A DNA stretch of 64,000 nt from Methanomassiliicoccales archaeon RumEn M1 (GTDB taxonomy: Archaea > Thermoplasmatota > Thermoplasmata > Methanomassiliicoccales > Methanomassiliicoccaceae). Below the pieces are notes generated by a model. It was not told where the DNA came from. It saw only the letters and a program-made list of their open reading frames with translations, and made no database searches. Every line of letters starts with the position of its first letter. Positions within the stretch are counted from its first letter, which is position 1. A program made the position numbers and the translations under genes. The stretch spans positions 58,747 to 122,746 of the forward strand of contig LJKK01000055.1 of NCBI GenBank assembly GCA_001421185.1, read 5' to 3'. Positions 34,545 to 41,700 of this stretch are shown piece by piece.

Positions 34545-34757
34545 TCATTCACCTCCCAGGCCGTCATCGCCATCGGGCCAGTATCCGGCCGCTTCGTCCG
34601 CCGGGTTCAGGAATGTGAACACCTGGCGGCACTCGGGGCAGTACCAGCTCACCACGTCGAACTGTGTACCGGCGTCTTCGTGCGGCATCGACTCGAACAG
34701 ATCTAGCTCGCAGCAGTGGTACGGGCAGCCATGCGAGTGGAGCTTTCTGAGCGGCAT
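34545..34757 (-). CDS. Small zinc-ribbon-like protein
   Basis: The ATG at 34757 overlaps the upstream stop (TGATG) and has GGGGGTGA ahead. The 70 residues contain CPYHCCELD near the start and WYCPECRQVF in the middle, two CxxC-type knuckles suggesting a zinc ribbon. The tail is acidic and glycine-rich. Confidence 0.55.
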   Translation of the reverse strand: MPLRKLHSHGCPYHCCELDLFESMPHEDAGTQFDVVSWYCPECRQVFTFLNPADEAAGYWPDGDDGLGGE

Positions 34758-34921
34758 CACTGGTCACCCCCGGCCGGCTCTAACAGCAGCCAGCCATACA
34801 GCCATCCACGACCGTAGGGGCATTGGATGGGGTCTTGGACATATTGGGACGTCGTCTCGATGACACAGTTGTAGATGCACGGGTCCGGGCAGGCGTAGCG
34901 CCGCCTGACGGGGGCGATCAT
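34757..34921 (-). CDS. 54-residue cysteine-containing protein
   Basis: This frame (MIAPVRRRYACPDPCIYNCV) fills the gap between two coupled genes. Its ATG overlaps the upstream stop (ATGA), a GGAGGTGAT site precedes it, and its TGA overlaps the next ATG. Cysteines at 11, 15, 19 and 34 could hold one metal. It is short and has no known family. Confidence 0.6.
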   Translation of the reverse strand: MIAPVRRRYACPDPCIYNCVIETTSQYVQDPIQCPYGRGWLYGWLLLEPAGGDQ

Positions 34922-35124
34922 TGTCGATCACCTCCGGAGGCGGCCTTGGCCGCTCGGAGGGCCTTGAGCGCCTCGCGGTACTCGCGGCGCAGCTCGATGG
35001 CGTCCTGCCGGCCGGCAGTGGCGTATATATCGACCTCGCGCAGCGAGCCGAACTCCATCATCACGCGGCGATGCAGTCGGTCCCGCTCGGCCTGGGCGCG
35101 TTCCAGCGGCGTCTGGGCGGTCAT
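34918..35124 (-). CDS. 68-residue helical protein
   Basis: A charged, probably all-helical protein (ERAQAERDRLHRRVMMEFG, then REYREALKALRAAKAA). It overlaps genes on both sides by ATGA. It is probably a small coiled coil; the function is unknown. Confidence 0.5.
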   Translation of the reverse strand: MTAQTPLERAQAERDRLHRRVMMEFGSLREVDIYATAGRQDAIELRREYREALKALRAAKAASGGDRQ

Positions 35125-35423
35125 CGCCGCTCACCCCTTGCCTTGATGCTGTGGTCGCGCCGGCGAGCCTCCAGGCGTCGTTTATCGAAGTCATACCAGG
35201 CCATCCACTCCCCGGCGGACGGCAGGATGCCGTACCGGCGGCGATACTCGTCCAGGAACGCCTGGCGGTCGAGCCGCAGCATGTCCCTGCCGAGTGCTTT
35301 CGGCCGCCGGGCCTCCATCGCCTCGCGTCGCCGCCGCACGCCCTCGACGGTGTGGAGGTCCTCGGAGGGGAGGTCATCGAGGGAAGCGTCATCGTACTCG
35401 ATGAACGAATCCAGCGTGGTCAT
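35121..35423 (-). CDS. 100-residue charged protein
   Basis: An acidic N-terminus (FIEYDDASLDDLPSEDLH) leads into a basic helical region (RRRREAMEARRPKALGRD) and a WMAWYDFDKRRLEARRRD end. It overlaps both neighbours by ATGA. No family is recognised. Confidence 0.5.
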   Translation of the reverse strand: MTTLDSFIEYDDASLDDLPSEDLHTVEGVRRRREAMEARRPKALGRDMLRLDRQAFLDEYRRRYGILPSAGEWMAWYDFDKRRLEARRRDHSIKARGERR

Positions 35424-35611
35424 TCCTCAAACCCCCTGGTCACGAACTCGTCCATCATGGCCTTCAGCTCCTCGAAGCATTCCGGGCAGGCGTAGAAGGT
35501 CTGGAGCAGCTCCTCTCCGTTGGCGTCCAAGTGCGTGACCTGGGTTATGTGATAGACCCTCCCCTCGGTCCCGCAGCTGTCGCATTGGAACGGCCCTATC
35601 GGCTGGATCAT
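35420..35611 (-). CDS. 63-residue zinc-ribbon protein
   Basis: CDSCGTEGRVYHI and YACPECFEEL give two CxxC knuckles about 30 residues apart, a classic zinc ribbon. It starts MIQPIGPFQ with GGAGGTGAT a few bases upstream and overlaps its neighbours by ATGA. Confidence 0.65.
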   Translation of the reverse strand: MIQPIGPFQCDSCGTEGRVYHITQVTHLDANGEELLQTFYACPECFEELKAMMDEFVTRGFEE

Positions 35612-35697
35612 TCCATATCACCTCCATGGTCAAGCTTGGTCTGTATGCCCTTCCAGACGATGTGGCGAGGTCGCGTCCGCTCCTGCTTGGTGGTCAG
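35608..35697 (-). CDS. 29-residue basic peptide with possible CTG start
   Basis: If translation restarts at CTG (35697), which overlaps the preceding TGA as CTGA, the peptide reads (L/M)TTKQERTRPRHIVWKGIQ and ends by ATGA overlap with the zinc-ribbon gene. A longer version from 35814 would overlap the 46-residue gene out of frame and is unlikely. Support is positional only. Confidence 0.35.
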   Translation of the reverse strand: MTTKQERTRPRHIVWKGIQTKLDHGGDME

Positions 35698-35834
35698 GGC
35701 GCGCGCACCAGGCCGGGACAGCTGGGGGTGCCATAGCCCTTGGGAATCCGGCCGCCGTTGAACCGCTTGACGCAGCCCCCTTCTTGATGGCACTGGCACC
35801 AGGTGACGTGGCACACCGACGTTATCAGTCTCAT
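35694..35834 (-). CDS. 46-residue cysteine-rich protein
   Basis: MRLITSVCHVTWCQCHQEGG starts by ATGA overlap with the upstream stop. Cysteines at 8, 13, 15, 21 and 39 plus two histidines could bind metal. It has no family match and is too short for routine gene calling. Confidence 0.55.
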   Translation of the reverse strand: MRLITSVCHVTWCQCHQEGGCVKRFNGGRIPKGYGTPSCPGLVRAP

Positions 35835-36265
35835 GCCATCCTCTCCTCGTAGCCGTGGCGGGCCAGGAACTCGTTGTCCGACCGTTTGTTATTGTCCCGG
35901 ATGGTTGCCGTGCGCAGCTCCTCCAGGTGAGTGATGGCGTCGCGCCGCAGCTCCTCCTCGGCGGAGCGCCGGGCCTGGATGGCGTACTGGCGCTCGGTGA
36001 TCCATAGAGTGCGATCGACCACGCGACGGATGTCGTCCAGGTCGAGGCCCCGGTCGGCGAGTTCGTCCACGATCCCGGTGGCGATGCGATAATAGGGGTC
36101 GTCCATGGGCCTCACGGACTTGCCGTAGTCGCCGCACTCCGGGCACTCGTATGCGCCTCTCCAGCCCACCGTGCCCTTGTAGCCGGCCTTGACCATACGG
36201 ACCACCGTTCCGCGCTCTTTGAGGCAATCCTCGCATACGGGGAGGTCCTGCTCGTTCGAGGTTAT
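35831..36265 (-). CDS. Zinc-ribbon protein with helical tail, probable ATA start
   Basis: A perfect ribosome site GGAGGTGAT is followed after CGC by ATA, overlapping the previous stop as ATAA. No ATG, GTG or TTG lies at usable spacing, and the in-frame ATG at 36307 lies far upstream inside the 36-residue gene. The 144 residues hold VCEDCLKERG and YECPECGDYG (two CxxC pairs, 30 residues apart) and a long charged helical tail. Zinc binding is likely; the role is unknown. Confidence 0.55.
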   Translation of the reverse strand: MTSNEQDLPVCEDCLKERGTVVRMVKAGYKGTVGWRGAYECPECGDYGKSVRPMDDPYYRIATGIVDELADRGLDLDDIRRVVDRTLWITERQYAIQARRSAEEELRRDAITHLEELRTATIRDNNKRSDNEFLARHGYEERMA

Positions 36266-36372
36266 GCGATCACCTCCTGGCACGGATGATGCGGACATCC
36301 CGGACACGGGGTCTCATCGGCCATGTCGGACGTCGCCGGGCAGTCGACGCACGGCTTGAGCGGGCAGATCAT
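36262..36372 (-). CDS. 36-residue protein with mirror-symmetric six-cysteine motif
   Basis: The ATG overlaps the upstream stop (ATGA) and the TAA overlaps the next start. The cysteine pattern is C-x4-C-x2-C-x11-C-x2-C-x4-C, with prolines and two histidines (GCPHHPC). The symmetric pattern suggests one or two bound metals or an Fe-S cluster in a tiny fold. No family is known to me. Confidence 0.55.
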   Translation of the reverse strand: MICPLKPCVDCPATSDMADETPCPGCPHHPCQEVIA

Positions 36373-36515
36373 TGCCTCGCCTCCGCAGGTCCGAGGATCC
36401 TGACGTACCACATGCCATCCTCACGGCCGACGGCAACGCGCCGGCCTTCCTCCCTGGACAGTCGGAACGATTCGGCGATGGCCGGGCCCGGCTCCTGACA
36501 GAGCAGATATGCCAT
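36369..36515 (-). CDS. 48-residue protein, unknown
   Basis: MAYLLCQEPGPAIAESFRLS starts by TGATG overlap with the upstream gene; the longer frame to 36608 is out of register with that gene and rejected. A helix with REEGRRVAVG and a terminal strand (MWYVRILG) are the only features. Confidence 0.5.
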   Translation of the reverse strand: MAYLLCQEPGPAIAESFRLSREEGRRVAVGREDGMWYVRILGPAEARQ

Positions 36516-36865
36516 CAGAACACGCTCCCGAGCTCGCCGTAGTTCGGCACCCAGGCGTTCCCCATCCCCCCATCGGCCGGTCGGATGAACATGAGCTTGC
36601 GCAGGCATCGATCATGAGCGAACCTGGTGATGAGACGGGGGCTAGGGTCATCCCTGGCGCGGTAGTAGATGAATCGTCCCTTATCGCTCGGCCTGATCCG
36701 TTCGCCGCAACTAGGGCAGGTCGGCGTACCGCGGTCCTCCAGGTGGAGCAGCGCACCGGGCCGTCCGGTCAATTGGCAGATAGGAGAGACGTGATAGACC
36801 TCCCGCTCATCGTCCGATAAGAAGTACTTGGCGACGTCAAGGGCGGCAGGGTCGCAACGGCACAT
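36515..36865 (-). CDS. Cysteine-containing small protein
   Basis: The start MCRCDPAALDV at 36865 overlaps the upstream TGA (TGATG). The 116 residues include an N-terminal CRC, a SPICQLTG region and PTCPSCGERI; the late AHDRCLRKL adds a cysteine. It looks like a small metal-binding protein, possibly with a histidine ligand. No family is recognised. Confidence 0.55.
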   Translation of the reverse strand: MCRCDPAALDVAKYFLSDDEREVYHVSPICQLTGRPGALLHLEDRGTPTCPSCGERIRPSDKGRFIYYRARDDPSPRLITRFAHDRCLRKLMFIRPADGGMGNAWVPNYGELGSVF

Positions 36866-37107
36866 CACAGCCACCTCCTCGGTTCGTCGGTGGAGAGGTC
36901 GATGAGATCCTCCCCGCACTTGGGGCAGCAGATGTAGAGGCGGCCTGAAGCCTTGCGACGTGGACCGGTCTTGATGATGTCGGTCTCGTAGATCGTCCCG
37001 TGCCACTTGCACTGTTTAGACGAACAATAGACGTACTGGCGCACGCGGGGTTCGGTCTTCGGCGATAGTATCAGGCCGACGCGGACCCGCTTCTCCTCGG
37101 CGATCAT
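36865..37107 (-). CDS. 80-residue zinc-ribbon protein
   Basis: YCSSKQCKWHG and YICCPKCGEDLI provide two cysteine knuckles about 30 residues apart. The N-terminus is basic (AEEKRVRVG). It overlaps the HNH gene stop by ATGA and is the second gene of the tiny-gene chain. Confidence 0.6.
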   Translation of the reverse strand: MIAEEKRVRVGLILSPKTEPRVRQYVYCSSKQCKWHGTIYETDIIKTGPRRKASGRLYICCPKCGEDLIDLSTDEPRRWL

Positions 37108-37721
37108 GCCCCGCCCTCCTTGGCAGCCCTGGAGGCGTCACGGAGTGATGCCAGGTAATCAACCACCTCATTCCTCTCGGTCGATGGTTGCCCGTCGCAT
37201 GCCTGGCACATCGTCACCAGATCATTAGGATCGGACGGCATGCCCTGGTGCCCCGGCTGCTTGGGCCGGACTCGTAGATTGTCAGTATCGCCGCAGATCC
37301 TGCATCGATGTCCGTCCCGCTGCATGATGAGGGCGGAGATCATGTCCCATGCGTCAGGCACATCATGGCACACGGAGGACTGTTCAAATACTGCCGGTGC
37401 CTTGTGAACGATGGACGATTCGTCGTCCGGGGCGTCCTCTGGGGTCTCAGGGACGCCCTTTGCCTTCCTCACTCGGGCGAGTCCTTCGTCCGTGACCTTG
37501 TATGCGACCCGGTTCACTCGCTTGAGGTAGCCGTTCGCCTCCAGGTATCGGCGCTTCTTCCGGTGGGTCCGTTCATCCTGATAAAAGAACGGTTCGGCGC
37601 GTAGGATGTCCTGGATCTCCGGCCACGTTATCGCAGCCCGATCTTCGTACAGCAGCCAATCCGCTATGGAGATGAGGATGTCATCCGTCTCCCATTCCCG
37701 TATGTCGTCTTTGGGTCTCAT
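37104..37721 (-). CDS. HNH-type protein with N-terminal winged helix, first gene of the chain
   Basis: Residues 15-85 look like a winged helix (ILISIADWLLYEDRAAITWP, then KRRYLEANGYLKRVNRVAYK). Residues 130-185 match an HNH/zinc-knuckle nuclease: MQRDGHRCRICGDTDNLRV, then LVTMCQACD. The second catalytic histidine position is read as lysine/proline-rich RPKQPGHQG, so cleavage is uncertain. It opens the leftward chain just beside the repeat-rich 37.7-38.4 kb region. A replication-linked nuclease or a DNA-binding regulator are both possible. Confidence 0.65.
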   Translation of the reverse strand: MRPKDDIREWETDDILISIADWLLYEDRAAITWPEIQDILRAEPFFYQDERTHRKKRRYLEANGYLKRVNRVAYKVTDEGLARVRKAKGVPETPEDAPDDESSIVHKAPAVFEQSSVCHDVPDAWDMISALIMQRDGHRCRICGDTDNLRVRPKQPGHQGMPSDPNDLVTMCQACDGQPSTERNEVVDYLASLRDASRAAKEGGA

Positions 37722-38434
37722 GGTTTCACCGTGTGCTACCGTGTGCCCCTGTGTGCCATGATGTGCTGTGCTGTGTGTTCCTCCCCGTTCCGATGTGCCC
37801 CGCTGGCAGCGCTGGTATTGATACTGCTTGCTATGGCAGCGCTTACGCTAGGGCACCGTTGCGCCGTGGCAGGCAGCGAGGGGGTGAAAGGGGGAGCGAA
37901 GAGGAACGGAGAGAAGGACTCACCACACCTCGATAGCTCGCTACTTTCACCTACTGGCTACGCTGTTCGCCACGTTCGATGAGAGGTTCCCGAGAACCTC
38001 ACCTCTCAGGGGAGAGGCACACACAACAACACACATCATGGCACATGGTGGCACATGGTCGCGTGCATCCTTTCTCTGATGAGTTAGGACCGTGATGAGT
38101 CTCCGGCGGACCTGCTCAAGATACAGATCCCAAGCCGAGACGAATGATGGGTCCCCGATGAGCTCGGGGAGGTGAGAGTGAGAAGAACTCCCGTCCGAGA
38201 GGGTGGGATTGATGGAGGATGAAAGAGCAGAGGGATTCACGGCATCGCCTCGCATGTCGCGATCCCTCGGTGTAGGGGTAGATCATGCACCATGGGGAGC
38301 GATGATCTATCGGTCGAGACGGACCGGATTATGGTGAGTACGATAATCGAAAATGAAGGGGTTTGATCTGAGCCGTCTGACTCATCGGCCTCACCGTTAT
38401 TGACCTTGATAACGTACTGACTGGCCGCAACAGA
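37722..38434. other. Repeat-rich non-coding region near attR, origin-like
   Basis: Left array: five units of about 10 bases from 37731 (ACCGTGTGCT, ACCGTGTGCC, CCTGTGTGCC, ATGATGTGCT, GTGCTGTGTG). Right array: the inverted equivalent at about 38018-38062. Between and beside them lie a direct repeat GGCAGCGCT (about 37806 and 37832) and overlapping hairpins at 37981-38017 (GAGGTTC/GAACCTC; CCTCTC/GAGAGG). Short frames inside the arms are repeat products. The last 200 bases (38237-38434) would extend the integrase frame in the circular form. A replication origin is the favoured but unproven reading. Confidence 0.5.
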
Positions 38435-38456
38435 GTTCGAATCCCTCCGTGTGCGC
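38435..38456 (+). repeat. attR, distal attachment core
   Basis: Identical over 22 bases to 11452-11473 (tRNA-Arg T loop to acceptor end). Upstream bases do not fold as a tRNA, so only the 3' fragment is present, as expected at the distal end of an element that restored the tRNA at attL. Confidence 0.9.
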
Positions 38457-38690
38457 TCTCCTTCTCATCCATATGTTCTGTCATCAAAGTCAATGGCAAT
38501 CTGCGAGCAAATGCGTCCAGATCGTTCCTGCGAATATTGTTGAAGTTCCCGTCGAGGTTCGTCTCTCGTCTGATCACCGGCGTCTCAGTCCATGCCGACC
38601 CGTTGCTCCAGGCCATCGCGTGACGTTTCGATGAGATTCAACGCGTATCTCGTCCAGTTAAGATGTTTGGCAGAGGCGGCCTCGCTGGTC
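38457..38690 (-). pseudogene. Relic of a related element: integrase C-terminus fused to the small-gene remnant
   Basis: Read leftward, AWTETPVIRRETNLDGN and NIRRNDLDAFARRLP match the integrase C-terminus (WQETPVIRRVETNLNEIRRNDLDAF). Immediately before it, WTRYALNLIETSRDGLEQRV matches the N-terminus of the 75-residue gene at 15500-15727. The two remnants meet at about 38597-38602. The relic lies outside attR, in the chromosome side, so it predates the present integration. Confidence 0.8.
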
Positions 38691-38720
38691 GGGCAGAGGG
38701 CCGCCTCATCGCATTTACCA

Positions 38721-41700
38721 TCACCGCTTGCGCATGAACATACCCGCGCCTATGATGCCAGCGACCATCAGGGCGGCGATGACGCCGACAAGCAAGATGC
38801 TGCCGTCCGCTCCCTCCTTCTCGACGCTCAACACGATGTTCTCGACGATGACGCCAGATGAGATGTCGTCATCCATCATCGAGACGGTGGCCGTGGCGGT
38901 GACGCGACCGTCCTTGGTCGCCGTGATGTTGTACGTTCCCGGCGACACATCGTCGAATCGGTATCGTCCGTCGACATCGGTGGTCGTTATTCTCGAATCC
39001 AACGTTACGGTCGCACCGGCGACCGGCTTGCCGTCATCGTCGATCACTATGCCGGAGACCGTTCCGACGACCTTTGCAGTCCTGAACGACCATGTCGTCT
39101 CGTTAAGATCGTTGCCTGCCAGGTCCTTTCCGTTCACGGTCACTGTGTACTCCAAGTTCCCCACGAGCCTCGAGGACGGCTTGAACGTGGCAATATCGCC
39201 GTTCCACGTGACCGTTCCGTTAACGCCGTCGATGACGATGCTGGTCAAGGTCTTATTCATCGCCTTTGAAAATTCGACGGTGATGACCGCTACGACAGAT
39301 GCGTCGTTGCCGGTCGGCTCTTTCGAAACGACCGTAGGCGCGACCGTGTCTACGACGAACGTTACCGAGGCAGTGCCCTCATTGCCGGCGCGATCGATCG
39401 CCATGATCTCCACGGTGTGCTCGCCGTCGACCAAATCAGAGAACACATGGTCTCGGGATGATGTCATCAGAGACCAGGTTTCTCCGGCCAGTCTATACTT
39501 GAAACCGAAGATGTTAGAGCCCTCATCGGTTGCGGACCATGAGATCGTCTTGTTGTTGGTCACTGCCCCGCTGTCCGGAGAGACGATGGTCACGACCGGT
39601 GCGGCAGTGTCGATCGTGAATGCAATAGATGCAATAGCCTCATTGCCGGCCAGGTCGACGACCCTGATCTGCACCGCGTGAACACCATCTGATAGGCCAT
39701 CGAAGACATGCGACATGTCGGTGGTTATTGAAGACCAACTTCCGCCATCGATGCGGTATTGGTATCCTACGATGCCAGATGCGTCGTCATAAGCGTTCCA
39801 GGAGGCCGCCACCTTGCTGAAGTTGAGGTAATGGGCGCTCGGAGAGAGGATGATCAACATGGGCTCGGTGAGGTCGATGGCAAATGTCACACTCTCAAGG
39901 ATGGCGTTACCGGCCTCATCGTACGCCTCGACCTCGACAGTATGGTCCCCTTCCGTCAGTTCAGAGAATACACAGCTGTTGGCAACCGTATCGGTCCACG
40001 CGCCGCCATCGATCCTGCACCGGAATCCGGCAATGCCGGAGGTGGCGTCGATGGCGGACCACTCTACCTCCACCTCGTCAGAGTTGGTGTACGAGCCATT
40101 ACCTGGCGATGTTATACTCAGCTCCGGTGCGGCAGTGTCCACGGTTAACGTCATCGGTGCTTCAGCGATGTTGCCGGAGCGATCGACCGCGCGAACGGTC
40201 AGGGTATGAGGGCCGTCGACCAGACCAGTGAACAGATTGCTGAGGACCATGGCCTCGTCGGACCATTCGCCGCCATCGATGCGGTATTGGTATCCGCGAA
40301 TGCCGGACCGGTCATCGCTGCCGTTCCAAGATATCATGATATCTCCATCATTGAGCACGATATCGCTTGGCGAGTCGATGATTATCGTCGGGCTGACCGT
40401 GTCGACGATGAACGTGACGTTTCTTTCGACGACGTTGCCAACGTGATCGATCGCTCGCACATGGAACGTGTGAGCGCCATCGGAGAGAACGGACCATGTG
40501 TGGCTCATTGCACCATCAGCATCGATCCAGTTCACCCCGTCGATGCTGTACTCGACCGTCATGCCCGCCGGATCGGTCAGCCAACTCAACTCGTTCGAGT
40601 GGGTGTTGCTGTACGAACCGTCAGCGGGAGATATGATCCGGATATCGAAGGGAGAGGAGATTCCCTCGCTCTGGGGCCCGATGCCAAGCCTGTTCCCGGC
40701 CTTGACCGCGAACGTGTATTCCTCACCATTAGTTAGGCCGGTGACGATCTTGCTCGTCCCCGTAACGTTGGCGATCTCCTCCCCGTTCATGTAGACGACG
40801 TAGTACTCGACAAGCTCGCTGCCGTCAGCAACGGGCGCGCTCCAGTACAAGGAGATCTGGCCATCGCTAGGTATGGCTGTCAGATCGGTCGCCGCGCTAG
40901 GCACCGTCAGCGGGTAGCAAGGAAAACCCTTCCATGTTGGAGTGGTGAACCCGGAAGCTTCTTCGTAATAGTATACGACCAGTTCATTACACCCGATGGC
41001 CCAATATGTGCCTACTGTGGGCGCGTTACCCTCGAAGATCATGCTCATCAGCGGGTAGCAGCAGAAGAATGCATTGTAGGCGATGTTCGTCACGCTCTTG
41101 GGAATCGTGATGGATGTCAGGGAGGTACAGTAGTAGAACGCCCGTTCACCAATGCTCGTCACGTTCTGGCCGATGGTGACAGAGGTCAGCGAGCTACATT
41201 CATAGAAAACAGAGTTGCTGATGGCTGTGACACCATCTGGGATTAAGATCGATCTCAGCGAGGTGCAATAGGCGAAGGCCCAGCTGCCGATGCTCGTCAC
41301 GTTGTCACCGATGACGATCGAGGCCATGTCGTGGCAGCTGTGGAAAACAGAGCTACCGATGGTGGTGACACTGTCAGGGATCGTCATGGAGGTCAGGGAT
41401 TCGCACCAAGAGAACGCACTGTCGCCGATGCTCGTCACGTTGTTGCCGAGGGCGATCGAGGTCAGGTATGAACAGTCGGAGAAGGCACGGTCGCCGATCC
41501 TCGTCACGCTATCGGGGACGATCACCTCGCCGCTCTTCCCTTCAGGGCATCGTAACAGAACGGTGACATCCTTGTTGTACAGTAAACCGTCTATGCTCGC
41601 ATAGTTGAGGTTTTCTGGATCGACATCGAAGGAGACCAGGGAGGGACATGACCAAAAAGCGTCATTTCCGATGCTCGTTACGTTCTTGCCGAGGCTGACC

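Larger units (their letters stand above)
11452..38456. mobile_element. 27-kb integrated element (putative provirus) in tRNA-Arg
   Basis: The limits are two identical 22-bp copies of the tRNA-Arg 3' end, 26,983 bp apart. The tRNA-proximal end encodes a tyrosine integrase. Inside are a regulator, AT-richer cargo with restriction/defence-type genes, a long leftward block of exported proteins with a P-loop ATPase, and a leftward chain of tiny overlapping genes with HNH, serine recombinase and RHH proteins. Gene density, overlapping starts and strand blocks differ from the flanking chromosome. No conjugation relaxase or tail/capsid family is recognisable. The exported-protein plus ATPase block suggests an enveloped or pleomorphic virus; an integrative plasmid with a surface-protein locus is the alternative. 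Confidence 0.85.

Noticed and set aside
35608..35814. 68-codon reading of the 35.6-35.8 kb segment
   Set aside because: It overlaps the well-supported 46-residue gene out of frame; only the last 29 codons are kept, with a possible CTG start.
37731..38255. Short proteins with CAMMC-VC-SP segments on both strands
   Set aside because: They are translations of the inverted GTGTGC repeat arrays, not conserved genes.
38400..38456. Possible second tRNA-Arg at attR
   Set aside because: Only the T-loop-to-acceptor fragment is present; the upstream bases do not form acceptor, D or anticodon arms.
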